Source: JAHEJN01 sp963787285 (GTDB lineage Bacteria; Actinomycetota; Acidimicrobiia; Acidimicrobiales; JAHEJN01). Taken from it: 64,000 bases of DNA. The stretch is from NCBI GenBank assembly GCA_963787285.1, contig CAWBCM010000006.1, positions 124,001 to 188,000 on the forward strand, in the 5' to 3' direction. Positions within the stretch are counted from its first letter, which is position 1; the number at the start of each line of letters is the position of its first letter. A program made the position numbers and the translations under genes. Below the pieces are notes generated by a model. That model was not told the DNA's origin. It did no database searches and saw only the letters and a program-made list of their open reading frames with translations. Positions 1 through 8,035 of the stretch are shown here, piece after piece.

Positions 1-588
1 CGAGGCCGGGCCGCGGAAGATGTCGAGCTGGGTGACCGGCGGCGGCACCGCCTCGTCGTTCTCGGCGGGCCGGGGTTCCTGGCAGATGTCGTAGGAGGCC
101 AGGCCCGGGTAGGTGGCGAACAGGAACGGCGTGAGCCGCTCGGCCAGCACCCAGGTGTTCTCGATGTACTCGGCGTCGGTGTAGTCGCCGACGGGCTCGA
201 CGTAGACCGCGAAATGGTCGCCGGTGGGGCTGGCCTCGAAGGTGGGTCGAGCGGTGCGGTCGATCAGGCTGCCGTAGGTGAACCGCAGCCCGAGATCGGC
301 GATCATCGGGTCGATGAGGGCGGCGATGCCGGCGGCGTCACCCGGCGGGTAGTCGGCGTCGGACGCAAGGCCGCCGTCGCCGCCGGCCTGGTCGAGCGTG
401 CGGGTGGTGGGAGTCGGCACGACCGGCTCGGGGTCGGAGGTGGCGGTCGGTTCGGGAACCGGCGACGGCGAGGCCGGTTCCGCGGGTGAGGGCTGGGCTG
501 CCCCGGCTTCCTCGTCGGGGGATGAGGACGAGCCACAAGCGGCGAGGAGCGGGGCCAGGGCGAGGAGAAGGACGGCGATGCGCTTCAT
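1..588 (-). CDS. Secreted lipoprotein, 3' end beyond the window
   Basis: The reading frame is open from the ATG at 588 to the window edge, giving 196 codons of an incomplete protein. It starts with a signal sequence, MKRIAVLLLALAPLLAACGS, whose LLAAC lipobox marks lipidation on the Cys. A Ser/Pro/Glu-rich linker of about 40 residues follows, then a globular part with no family I recognise. It is therefore probably an exported, membrane-anchored protein. Its ATG overlaps the TGA of the upstream MFS gene (ATGA at 585-588), so the two are likely translationally coupled and may cooperate, for example in uptake. That link is inferred from position only. Confidence 0.75.
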   Translation of the reverse strand, partial: MKRIAVLLLALAPLLAACGSSSSPDEEAGAAQPSPAEPASPSPVPEPTATSDPEPVVPTPTTRTLDQAGGDGGLASDADYPPGDAAGIAALIDPMIADLGLRFTYGSLIDRTARPTFEASPTGDHFAVYVEPVGDYTDAEYIENTWVLAERLTPFLFATYPGLASYDICQEPRPAENDEAVPPPVTQLDIFRGPAS

Positions 589-2075
589 GGCCGGTCTTCG
601 GGGTTGATGTCCTCGAGCTCCATGCCTGCGGTCTCGGGGTAGCGCGTCGAAACGAGCACCGCCACGATGACGGGGGCAACGGCGAGCCAGGCGAAGGTGG
701 CACCGAACCCGATGCGATCGGCCGCGTATCCGGCGTACAGCAGGCCCAAGGCGCTGCCGGCCACGCCCGCAATGGTCAGGAGTCCGTTCGACTGCGCCCG
801 GCGCGAGGTGCCGAACAGCTCGAAGGAGTAGACGCCGAGCGCAGGAATGGCGGCGGCGCCGACGATGGTCCCGATCGTGGCCACGAGCCACATTGTCGCA
901 CCGGCGGTGTTGTACCGGACCGCGACCGACGCGGCACCGATCAGGAACGCCGTCGCCCCGATGACGCGGCGGCCGCGAAGGTCGGCCAGTCGGCCTCCCA
1001 CGAGGACGCCGATACCGATGGGAGTGTTCACGGCGAGCTGGAAGATGCTCACCCTCGAGTTCGAGAAGCCGCGGTCCTCCCGCAGGAAGTCGTTCAGGAA
1101 GTTCGACGCCGGCGCCGCGAAGGCCGAGGCGAAGAACGCAGTGGCGGCGAGCAGGAGCAGGCGGTTGCGGGCGATGTGTCGACGACCGCCCGGTTGTGCG
1201 GCCTCGAACCGTCGGGTCTCGGGAAGGCTGCGAGCCACCATGGCCACCACCACCACGCCCACGACCGGGACGAGGAACAGGAGTCGCCATGCGGCTTCCC
1301 CGAGATCGGCGAGCGGCAGGAACCAGACCACCATGCCCGACCCGAGACCGGCACACAGCGCAAGGACCGACACCACGTAGGCGCGGCTGCGGGCGGGCGT
1401 CTCCTCGGCGGCGACCACACCGATGAGCAGGGCCAGCGCCGTCGACAGGCCGCGTGCGAGCGTCTGGCTCGCACCGTAGGCCCACAACGAGGGCGCGACG
1501 GCGGTGGTGATCGCGAAGATGCTGGCGGCGTACCCGGAGAACACCAACATCGGGCGCCGGCCGCGTCGATCGGCCAGGAAGGTGATGGCGACGGCCACGA
1601 CCACACCGACGCGCGTCATGGCGAGCACGATGCCCTGGGCGTTGTTCGATGCGCCGAACTCGTCGGCGGCCGGACTGATGGTCTGGCTGAGCAGGCTGCC
1701 CAGATAGCCGGCCAGCACCGCCAACGAACAGAGCAGGGCGATGACGCGTGCGGCGCGGGCATCGAGACGGTCGGGGGGTGACCACCACGGCATTCCGTGG
1801 CTCGGAGGCCGGCGGAGGGCCCGCCGCATTGGCCAGGCCAGCAGCACCCGCCACAACGGGATGGCGAGGCGATAGTCGATCGTCTCGACGACCGCGTGAT
1901 CGCCGTCGTCGGTCGCGACCACCCGGAGGTGGCGTCGGTAGTGATCGAACGGGCCTTCGAGCAGCCCGAACGTGTCGTCGACGGCCGGAGTCTCGGCCAC
2001 CAGATCGCTTCTCGGCGTTCGGAGAGTGGCGAGCCCGGCGTCGTCGACACGGTGGGTCGTACTCAGGTGCGCCAC
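585..2075 (-). CDS. MFS transporter with long N-terminal cytoplasmic extension
   Basis: This 496-residue protein has the twelve-helix pattern and loop motifs of the major facilitator superfamily, such as LADRRGRRPML after helix 2 and GGRLADLRGRR in the second half. The first helix begins only at about residue 110. The preceding segment (residues 35-90, with HYRRHLRVVATDDGDHAVVETIDYRL) is not part of a standard MFS fold and resembles the end of a small soluble domain. The GTG start is supported by a TATGCT hexamer six nucleotides upstream (2082-2087), which predicts a leaderless mRNA. The substrate cannot be told from sequence. The gene is divergent from murA. Confidence 0.85.
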   Translation of the reverse strand: MAHLSTTHRVDDAGLATLRTPRSDLVAETPAVDDTFGLLEGPFDHYRRHLRVVATDDGDHAVVETIDYRLAIPLWRVLLAWPMRRALRRPPSHGMPWWSPPDRLDARAARVIALLCSLAVLAGYLGSLLSQTISPAADEFGASNNAQGIVLAMTRVGVVVAVAITFLADRRGRRPMLVFSGYAASIFAITTAVAPSLWAYGASQTLARGLSTALALLIGVVAAEETPARSRAYVVSVLALCAGLGSGMVVWFLPLADLGEAAWRLLFLVPVVGVVVVAMVARSLPETRRFEAAQPGGRRHIARNRLLLLAATAFFASAFAAPASNFLNDFLREDRGFSNSRVSIFQLAVNTPIGIGVLVGGRLADLRGRRVIGATAFLIGAASVAVRYNTAGATMWLVATIGTIVGAAAIPALGVYSFELFGTSRRAQSNGLLTIAGVAGSALGLLYAGYAADRIGFGATFAWLAVAPVIVAVLVSTRYPETAGMELEDINPEDRP

Positions 2076-2081
2076 CGGCGG

Positions 2082-2089
2082 AGCATACT
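2082..2089. promoter_or_regulatory. Overlapping divergent -10 elements for the MFS gene and murA
   Basis: The eight bases AGCATACT read as CATACT on the plus strand (six nt before the murA ATG at 2096) and as TATGCT on the minus strand (six nt before the MFS GTG at 2075). Both fit the leaderless promoter pattern seen across this window. The hexamers share four bases, so RNA polymerase could occupy only one direction at a time. Confidence 0.6.
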
Positions 2090-2095
2090 GAGGGC

Positions 2096-3352
2096 ATGGA
2101 TCGCATCATCGTGCGAGGCGGCGAGCGCCTCGAAGGCACCATCCCCATCGGCGGCGCCAAGAACTCGGTGCTCAAGCTGATGGCGGCGACCACGCTGGCC
2201 GAGGGCGAGTACCTCTTCCACAACGTGCCGCGCATCTCCGACGTCGGCTGGATGGCCGAGTTGCTGGAGTCGATGGGCATGACCGTCGGCTGGGTGGGTG
2301 ACCACGATCTGTCCATCCGCCATGGCCCCGACCTCGTGCCGGTGGCCCCGTACGAGCTCGTCGAGAAGATGCGGGCGTCGATCGTGGTGCTCGGCCCGCT
2401 GCTCGCCCGGTACGGCCGGGCCACCGTGGCCATGCCCGGCGGCGACGACTTCGGTTCGCGGCCCATCGACATGCATCTCCAGAGTCTCGAGGACCTGGGT
2501 GCGGTCATCGAGGCCGAGCACGGCAACATCGTGGCCTCGACCGACGGCCTCTGCGGCGCGGCGATCCTGCTCGAGTTTCCCAGTGTGGGGGCCACCGAGA
2601 ACGCCATGATGGCCGCAGTGTTGGCAAAGGGGACCACCACCATCGACAACGCGGCCCGTGAGCCCGAGATCGCCGACCTCGCCGCGTTGTTGAATCGCAT
2701 GGGCGGCCACGTCGAGGGCGCCGGCACCAGCACCATCACGATCGAGGGAACCGAGCGGCTCGAGGCGGTGGAGCACACCGTCGTCCCCGATCGCATCGAG
2801 GCCGCCACCTACCTCGCGGCCGTGGGTATCGCCGGGGGAGAGTTGATCCTCGAGGGCGCCCGCCACGATCACATGGCCATCCTGTGTCAGAAGCTCGGCC
2901 AGATGGGCATGCGGATCTCGCCGGACACCAACGGCATCTGGGCCATGTGCCGCAAGCGCCTCACCTCGATCGACATCTCGACTCTGCCCTATCCCGGCCT
3001 GGCCACCGACTATCTCCCGGCGTGCGTGGCGATGCTGGCCGCCGCCGACGGTGTGGGCATCGTCACCGAGAACCTGTTCGCGGGTCGGTTCAAGTACGTC
3101 GACGAACTGGCTCGCATGGGTGCCGACATCCGCACCGAGTCGCACCACGCCGTTGTGCGTGGTGTGGAGCGCCTGTCGGGTGCACCGGTGCGCTGTCACG
3201 ACATCCGGGCGGGCGCCGCCCTGTTGGTTGCCGGCCTCGGCGCCGAGGGAGAGACGGTGCTGTCCGACGTCCACCACATCGACCGCGGCTACGACGACAT
3301 CGTCGGCAAGCTGTCGGCGGTGGGCGCATCGGTCGAACGACGCGACGACTGA
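2096..3352 (+). CDS. murA: UDP-N-acetylglucosamine 1-carboxyvinyltransferase
   Basis: MurA transfers enolpyruvate from phosphoenolpyruvate to UDP-GlcNAc, the first committed step of peptidoglycan synthesis, in the cytoplasm. The 418-residue length is normal for the family. The N-terminus MDRIIVRGGERLEGTIPIGG and the following AKNSVLKLMAAT give the Lys-Asn pair used in UDP-GlcNAc binding. The flexible-loop position that normally carries the catalytic, fosfomycin-sensitive Cys reads MPGGDDFGSRPID here, with Asp in place of Cys, as in fosfomycin-resistant mycobacterial MurA; resistance is inferred from that residue. The open frame extends upstream, but ATG 2096 fits the family N-terminus and lies six nt after CATACT. 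Confidence 0.95.
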   Translation: MDRIIVRGGERLEGTIPIGGAKNSVLKLMAATTLAEGEYLFHNVPRISDVGWMAELLESMGMTVGWVGDHDLSIRHGPDLVPVAPYELVEKMRASIVVLGPLLARYGRATVAMPGGDDFGSRPIDMHLQSLEDLGAVIEAEHGNIVASTDGLCGAAILLEFPSVGATENAMMAAVLAKGTTTIDNAAREPEIADLAALLNRMGGHVEGAGTSTITIEGTERLEAVEHTVVPDRIEAATYLAAVGIAGGELILEGARHDHMAILCQKLGQMGMRISPDTNGIWAMCRKRLTSIDISTLPYPGLATDYLPACVAMLAAADGVGIVTENLFAGRFKYVDELARMGADIRTESHHAVVRGVERLSGAPVRCHDIRAGAALLVAGLGAEGETVLSDVHHIDRGYDDIVGKLSAVGASVERRDD

Positions 3353-3361
3353 CTCGCAGGA

Positions 3362-3495
3362 TCAACGGTTCTCGGCGCGCTGCTCGTACAGCTCACGTGG
3401 CCAGTAGCGCACCCCGGTGATGCTGTCGGGCTCGATCAGCTCGGTTCGTATCCGGTCGTAGTCGTAGCAGTTGAGCTCGACCGGCGTTCAGCCAT
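3362..3495 (-). pseudogene. Tiny (about 44 aa) unknown gene, apparently frameshifted near its start
   Basis: On the minus strand an ATG at 3495 follows a TAGCGT hexamer (3503-3508) by seven nt, the local leaderless pattern. Reading from it gives MAERR and then goes out of frame. One missing base near 3484 would join it to a protein-like stretch, VELNCYDYDRIRTELIEPDS followed by ITGVRYWPRELYEQRAENR, that ends at 3362. The composition is unlike a random shadow frame. No family was recognised. The gene may be intact with a sequencing error, or a decayed remnant. Confidence 0.4.
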
Positions 3496-3516
3496 GGAGT
3501 CGACGCTAGACCACCC

Positions 3517-3564
3517 GAAATTGGTTTGCGGCCGTTCACTATTGGGCCGGAAGAAACCGATTTC
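3517..3564. repeat. Long imperfect palindrome (hairpin)
   Basis: GAAATTGGTTT (3517-3527) faces AAACCGATTTC (3554-3564) with one G:T-type mismatch, and inside it CGGCC faces GGCCG. The result is a stem of about 16 pairs around an 11-nt loop. It lies in the gap between two small minus-strand genes. It lacks a T-run, so an intrinsic terminator is only one option. A protein-binding palindrome or a dispersed repeat are others. Confidence 0.5.
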
Positions 3565-3606
3565 GGTGGGGTGGGCCCCCGGATCGGCGGGGCGGCGAAG
3601 ACTGGG

Positions 3607-3774
3607 TCAGGATTCCGACGGCGACTCGGCCTTGGACGGGTCCTCGACCGGCCCGGCGGCGATGCGCTTGGCCCGAACGGTGGCGAGTCCGAGGAGCAGG
3701 GCCAGGACCACCAGCGGCACGGCGACGAGCAACAACTCGTCCCAGCCACCCTGATGGGCCAACACGTAGGTCAC
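3607..3774 (-). CDS. Small single-pass membrane protein (55 aa)
   Basis: The GTG start at 3774 is six nt downstream of TAGGGT (3781-3786). The protein begins VTYVLAHQGGWDELLLVAVP and continues as one hydrophobic helix (VVLALLLGLATV) followed by RAKRIAAGP and an acidic, Ser/Pro-rich tail. The positive residues after the helix suggest a cytoplasmic C-terminus. It diverges from the rhomboid gene, with 60 bp carrying a -10 element for each direction. Its function is unknown. Confidence 0.65.
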   Translation of the reverse strand: MTYVLAHQGGWDELLLVAVPLVVLALLLGLATVRAKRIAAGPVEDPSKAESPSES

Positions 3775-3834
3775 CCCGTCACCCTAGGAGCCGCGACGCC
3801 GATTTCGTGGTTCGATCCCGCTACCTTCTTGGGT

Positions 3835-4686
3835 GTGACCGAGGCGCAACAGACGACCACCTGTTACCGGCATCCCGACCGCACGGCGGGTGTCGTGTGT
3901 CAGCGTTGCGATCGCCCCATCTGTGCGTGGTGCATGAACCAGGCGTCGGTCGGATTTCACTGCCCCGAGTGCCTGAAGGCGGGAAAACAGCAGGTGCGCA
4001 CCGGAGCCGCCGCCTTCGGCGGCGTCGACAGGGGTGTCGTCACCACGGCGATCATCGCCCTGAATGTCGCAATCTTCGCGATCGGTCTCGGCGGGGGCAA
4101 CGGGATCGGCCAGCGCTCGTCGATCACCGCCGACTTCGCCATCTACGGTCCGGCCATCGATCTCAACGGCGAGTGGTACCGCATCATCACCGGTGCGTTC
4201 CTGCACGCCAACCTCATCCACATCGGCTTCAACATGTACCTGGTGTGGATCATCGGCCGACAACTCGAGGCCGTTCTCGGATGGTGGCGGTTCGGCGCCC
4301 TGTACTTCGCGACCCTTCTCGCCGGTTCCTTCGGTGTTCTGTTCGTTTCACCCACTGCGTTCACCGTGGGTGCCTCGGGCGCGGGTTTCGGGCTGTTCGG
4401 CGCGCTCGTCATCGCCCAGCGGGCCAACGGCATCAACATCTGGGACAGCGGCCTCGGACCGATCCTGTTGTTCAACCTGGTGCTCACCTTCGGCGTGCGG
4501 GGCATCAGCATCGGCGGCCACGTCGGCGGTCTCCTCGGCGGTCTCGTCGTGGGCTGGCTGCTGTGGGAGTCGCCGAAGATCGTCCGCAATCGCTGGTTCG
4601 GCGACGCCGGCGTGGTGGCCTTCGGAGCGCTGATGTTCCTCGGTTCACTCTGGGCGGCGACCACCTGGACCAACCCCGTTTTCTGA
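3835..4686 (+). CDS. Rhomboid-family intramembrane serine protease with N-terminal zinc-binding domain
   Basis: Rhomboids cut transmembrane helices inside the bilayer. The 283-residue protein has a B-box-like Cys/His module (CYRHPDRTAGVVCQRC, CAWCMNQ, HCPEC) over residues 10-45, then about six membrane helices. The loop HANLIHIGFNMYLVWIIGRQ is typical of the family. The catalytic Ser is in VGASGAGFGLFGA (GxSG) and the catalytic His in SIGGHVGGLLGG. The GTG at 3835 lies seven nt after TACCTT (3822-3827) and places the first Cys pair in the normal position, so upstream starts in the open frame were rejected. Confidence 0.9.
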   Translation: MTEAQQTTTCYRHPDRTAGVVCQRCDRPICAWCMNQASVGFHCPECLKAGKQQVRTGAAAFGGVDRGVVTTAIIALNVAIFAIGLGGGNGIGQRSSITADFAIYGPAIDLNGEWYRIITGAFLHANLIHIGFNMYLVWIIGRQLEAVLGWWRFGALYFATLLAGSFGVLFVSPTAFTVGASGAGFGLFGALVIAQRANGINIWDSGLGPILLFNLVLTFGVRGISIGGHVGGLLGGLVVGWLLWESPKIVRNRWFGDAGVVAFGALMFLGSLWAATTWTNPVF

Positions 4687-4699
4687 TCGTTCGATCGAG

Positions 4700-5149
4700 C
4701 TAGCCGGGCCCGGCCGCGTCGACCATTGCCGAGAGCGCTTTCAGGTTGCGGCGCCAGATCCATCCCAGCACCTTTGCTCCGAAGAACCCGCCGATCGGCC
4801 CGCCCATCCACAGCGGGAACTTCAGATCCTCGACCCACGCGAACTCCGTACGATTCGTGCCCGCCGCAGTCAGCACGAATCGCCCCGACCCGGTGACCAG
4901 CCCCTTGTGGTGCACGCCCATCGAACGCGCCGGCTCCCACTCGGTGATCTCCATGCGATCGGTGAGCCGCAGGGGCCCGACCTTGGTGGGCACGGTGAAG
5001 GTGGTGCCGACGCCTTGTTTGCTCTCGGAGGTCAGGATGATGTCCTCGGCGTCGGCCATCCACTCCTTGTGCGACTCGATGTCGTCGATGAGCTCCCACA
5101 CCCGTTGGGGTGAGGCGTTCAACATCGTCGAGACGTGGATGTGCGTCAT
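4700..5149 (-). CDS. SRPBCC-fold (polyketide cyclase/START-like) protein
   Basis: The 149-residue protein begins MTHIHVSTMLNASPQRVWEL and has the helix-grip pattern of SRPBCC ligand-binding proteins: an N-terminal strand, a short VWELIDDI helix, several strands, and a long C-terminal helix (NLKALSAMVDAA). These proteins bind or transform hydrophobic ligands in the cytoplasm, and the ligand here is unknown. The ATG at 5149 overlaps the TGA of the upstream methyltransferase gene (ATGA), so it is the last gene of a three-gene operon. A longer open frame upstream is the methyltransferase in another phase. Confidence 0.8.
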   Translation of the reverse strand: MTHIHVSTMLNASPQRVWELIDDIESHKEWMADAEDIILTSESKQGVGTTFTVPTKVGPLRLTDRMEITEWEPARSMGVHHKGLVTGSGRFVLTAAGTNRTEFAWVEDLKFPLWMGGPIGGFFGAKVLGWIWRRNLKALSAMVDAAGPG

Positions 5150-5916
5150 GGGGTTTCCTCTGGTCGGGGACTGCGCTTGTAGACCGAAACGTGCCGGTCG
5201 CCGAGGGGATCGAACGGTTCGCCCCGCCAGCCTGCGTGACGATTCGACAGTTCGAGCCCGACATCGGAAGCCAGTGCGTCGAGCTGGGTGGGCGACGCGT
5301 ACCGCAACAGCCACGGCCGGAGTCGTGTTCCCGTCTCCGACAACTCGATGTGTTGCCCGCGAACGGTCTGGCTGTGCGGATCGCGCCACGTGGCGGTGAG
5401 GTGAACGCGATCGACCTCGACCGACCGCACGTCGAGTCGACCCTCGGGGGCCGTGGGGGCCTCGGACGGCAGGAACGCCTCGACCACGAAGTGGCCGCCG
5501 GGTTCGAGGACCTCGACAACTCGTCGGAGGCAACGCCGCTGGGCTGCATCGGAGGGGAGGTTGAACAAGGTGTTGAAGGCGACGAAGACCACGGCGAACG
5601 CCGCAGGGGGAACACCGTCGAGATCGGCCATGTCGCCCTCGATGACCGTTACCGACTCGGCGCCCGGTTTGGCCCGCAGCACACCGAGCATGGCCGCCGA
5701 GGCGTCGATGCCGGTGACCGACAGACCTCGTTCGGCCAGCGGTAGCGCCAACCGTCCGGTGCCCACCCCCAGCTCGAGCACGGGTCGGCCACGGGCCAGT
5801 TCACTGATGGCGTCGAGGGTGCCGTCGAGATCGGAGATCCCGGCGTACCAGTCGTCGTACACATCGGCGAAGGCGTCGCCGTAGGTCGCCGGGGTGTACC
5901 CGGTCTCGTGGTGCAC
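5146..5916 (-). CDS. Class I SAM-dependent methyltransferase
   Basis: The 256-residue protein has the Rossmann methyltransferase motifs: VLELGVGTGRLALPLAERG (motif I, SAM binding, near residue 47), VTGIDASAAML (motif II acidic residue), and a GDMADL segment, followed by LEPGGHFVVEAF. The N-terminal ATYGDAFADVYDDWYAG is common in small-molecule methyltransferases. The substrate is not evident. Its GTG start is six nt after the stop of the upstream hydrolase, and its stop overlaps the SRPBCC start, which suggests a small metabolic operon. Confidence 0.85.
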   Translation of the reverse strand: MHHETGYTPATYGDAFADVYDDWYAGISDLDGTLDAISELARGRPVLELGVGTGRLALPLAERGLSVTGIDASAAMLGVLRAKPGAESVTVIEGDMADLDGVPPAAFAVVFVAFNTLFNLPSDAAQRRCLRRVVEVLEPGGHFVVEAFLPSEAPTAPEGRLDVRSVEVDRVHLTATWRDPHSQTVRGQHIELSETGTRLRPWLLRYASPTQLDALASDVGLELSNRHAGWRGEPFDPLGDRHVSVYKRSPRPEETP

Positions 5917-5922
5917 GAGCGC

Positions 5923-6819
5923 TCAGCTACCTCGGGGCAGGGCGGTCGAGTGCTCCCAGTCGGCGAGCAGCGTGCGCAGCGCGGTGACGAGGATGAGCGG
6001 TACGTCGAGCATGGGATGGTGACCGGCCTGGGGCAGCTCGATCACCGGGGCGACGCGGCCGAGTTTCTCGTACATGAAGGCGCCGATGTCGGGCGTCACG
6101 AGGCCGTACTGGGCCCGCAGCAGCGCGACCCGGCAGCCGACATCGCCCAGCAGATCGACCGCGCCACTGCTGCGGCGTCGGCCGAACACGCGCGGATCGA
6201 ACTTCCATGTGACGCTGCCGTCGTCGCCCACCGCATGGAGCGAGTGACGAGCGACGTAGTCCATCACGTAGGGCTCGTAGTGGGCCTGGGCCGGCACGGT
6301 GCGAAAGCGCGCCACGGCAGTCTCGACGTCGGGGTACACCTTCGGATCGCTGAAGTCGGTGCCTCGACGCGCGGCCTCCTCCTCGGGGTCGAGGTGGCGC
6401 ACCGGTGAGTCGATCACGATGAGGCCGGCGAGACGGTCGGAGTGGCGAGCCCCGGTGGCGATCGACACGAATCCGCCCATCGAATGGCCGATGAGCACCG
6501 GCGGGCCGTCGATTCCGGCGTCGGCCGCAACCGCGAGCACCTCGGTGCACCAGTGCTCGAGCTCGTACTCGTCGCGTCGACCGCTGTCGCCGTGCCCCGA
6601 CAGGTCGATGGCCGCCACCGTGTACTCGTCCTCGCCCATGAGCCGCGGCGCCACATGCGCCCACCAGTGCGCGTGGGCCGCGCCACCGTGGACCAGGACC
6701 AGGCCGGGCCGACCCGCGGGGCCCCAGCGCAGGTAGTGCACGGGCGTGCCGCCGACGTCGACGGTGCGGTCCTCGTGGGGCGTGGCGATGGCCCGTCGGA
6801 ACCAGCCGGGTGCTTCCAT
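5923..6819 (-). CDS. Alpha/beta hydrolase
   Basis: The 298-residue protein has the alpha/beta hydrolase landmarks: the oxyanion motif LVHGGAAHAHWW, the nucleophile elbow GHSMGGF (Ser near residue 113) and a C-terminal HHPMLDVP that supplies the catalytic His. It probably hydrolyses an ester or epoxide in the cytoplasm; the substrate is unknown. A same-length frame four bases away is an out-of-phase shadow without these motifs. It heads the operon with the methyltransferase and SRPBCC genes and is divergent from the cysteine desulfurase. Confidence 0.85.
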   Translation of the reverse strand: MEAPGWFRRAIATPHEDRTVDVGGTPVHYLRWGPAGRPGLVLVHGGAAHAHWWAHVAPRLMGEDEYTVAAIDLSGHGDSGRRDEYELEHWCTEVLAVAADAGIDGPPVLIGHSMGGFVSIATGARHSDRLAGLIVIDSPVRHLDPEEEAARRGTDFSDPKVYPDVETAVARFRTVPAQAHYEPYVMDYVARHSLHAVGDDGSVTWKFDPRVFGRRRSSGAVDLLGDVGCRVALLRAQYGLVTPDIGAFMYEKLGRVAPVIELPQAGHHPMLDVPLILVTALRTLLADWEHSTALPRGS

Positions 6820-6883
6820 GCACCCATCATGGTCCCGGGGCGCACGGGCGGGCCAACGCAGCCTCCCCTCTAGCCTTGACGGC

Positions 6884-8035
6884 GTGAGCAGCCGGCGCGC
6901 CTACCTCGATCACGCGGCCACCACCCCGGTGCGCCCGGAGGCCATCGCGGCCATGGTTCCCGCCATGACCGAGGCCTACGGCAACCCCTCGGGCGCCCAC
7001 CGCATGGCTCGCGACGCACGCCGGGCGCTCGACGACGCCCGCGACGTGATCGCCGAGGGCCTCGGCTGTGGGCCCGGCGACGTGGTCTTCACCGGGGGCG
7101 GTACCGAAGCCGACAACCTGGCGGTCATGGGCGTGCACGATCGCCACGGCGGAACCGTGGTGTGTCCTGCCGCCGAGCATCACGCCGTGTTGCACGCCGT
7201 CGAGCACTGCGGCGGGCGCGTGGTCGGCGTCGATGCCGCCGGTCTGGTCGACCTCGACCAGCTCGCCGATGCACTCGACGACTCGGTCACCCTCGTCTCG
7301 GTCATGTTGGCCAACAACGAGACCGGCGTGATCCAACCGCTCGACCCGGTCGCCGACCTCATCGACGAGCTCGCCCCCCGCGCCCTGCTCCACACCGACG
7401 CCGTCCAGGCGTTCTGCTGGCTCGATGTCGCCCGCCTGGCGGCGCGGGCCGATCTCGTCTCGATCAGCGCCCACAAGTTCGGTGGCCCCAAAGGTGTCGG
7501 AGCGCTGGCCGTGCGGCCCGGCGTGTCGTTGGCGGCCCGGCTGATCGGTGGCGGCCAGGAACGCGACCGCCGCAGCGGCACGCAGAACGTGCCCGGCGTC
7601 GTGGCCATGGCCGCAGCAGCGCGAACCACGATCGACGCCCGTGCGGGCACGGTGGCCCGGGTCGGCGCGCTGCGTGACCGCCTCGCCGACGGCCTGCTCG
7701 AGGCCGTGACCGGCCTGTCCGAAACCGCCGTCGGCCTCGACCGCGATCGGTCGCACAAGCTTCCCGGTATGTGCCACCTCACCCTTGCGGGTGTCGAGAC
7801 CGAGGCTCTTCTGGTGCTGCTCGAACGCGACGACGTGTTCGCGTCGGCCGGCTCCTCGTGCGCGAGCGGCGCCCAGGACCCCTCCCATGTCCTGGCCGCC
7901 ATGGGCGTCCCCCGCTCGGCCGCACGGAGTGCGGCGCGGTTCTCCCTGGGGTGGGCGAGCAACGAAGCCGACGTCGACCACGCGCTCGAGGTGGTGCCGG
8001 TTGCCTACGGCCGTCTGCTGGAGTTCGCCCGATGA
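6884..8035 (+). CDS. iscS: Cysteine desulfurase (IscS/NifS type)
   Basis: This PLP enzyme removes sulfur from cysteine and passes it on as a persulfide. The start VSSRRAYLDHAATTPVRPEA is typical of the family. The PLP lysine is in SISAHKFGGPKGVGAL and the sulfur-accepting Cys in SAGSSCASGAQDPSHV. The protein has 383 residues. GTG 6884 lies seven nt after TAGCCT (6871-6876), supporting a leaderless start. Its last bases overlap the mnmA ATG (ATGA), so its main job here is probably supplying sulfur for tRNA thiolation, although a role in Fe-S assembly is not excluded. Confidence 0.92.
   Translation: MSSRRAYLDHAATTPVRPEAIAAMVPAMTEAYGNPSGAHRMARDARRALDDARDVIAEGLGCGPGDVVFTGGGTEADNLAVMGVHDRHGGTVVCPAAEHHAVLHAVEHCGGRVVGVDAAGLVDLDQLADALDDSVTLVSVMLANNETGVIQPLDPVADLIDELAPRALLHTDAVQAFCWLDVARLAARADLVSISAHKFGGPKGVGALAVRPGVSLAARLIGGGQERDRRSGTQNVPGVVAMAAAARTTIDARAGTVARVGALRDRLADGLLEAVTGLSETAVGLDRDRSHKLPGMCHLTLAGVETEALLVLLERDDVFASAGSSCASGAQDPSHVLAAMGVPRSAARSAARFSLGWASNEADVDHALEVVPVAYGRLLEFAR

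Noticed and set aside
486..1781. Long plus-strand open frame opposite the MFS gene (431 codons)
   Set aside because: The product is Arg/His/Gly-rich shadow translation of a high-GC gene with no family features, while the minus-strand MFS frame has clear transporter motifs.
2063..3277. Minus-strand frame of 404 codons across murA
   Set aside because: It is antisense to a certain murA gene and has repetitive His/Asp-rich composition typical of shadow frames.
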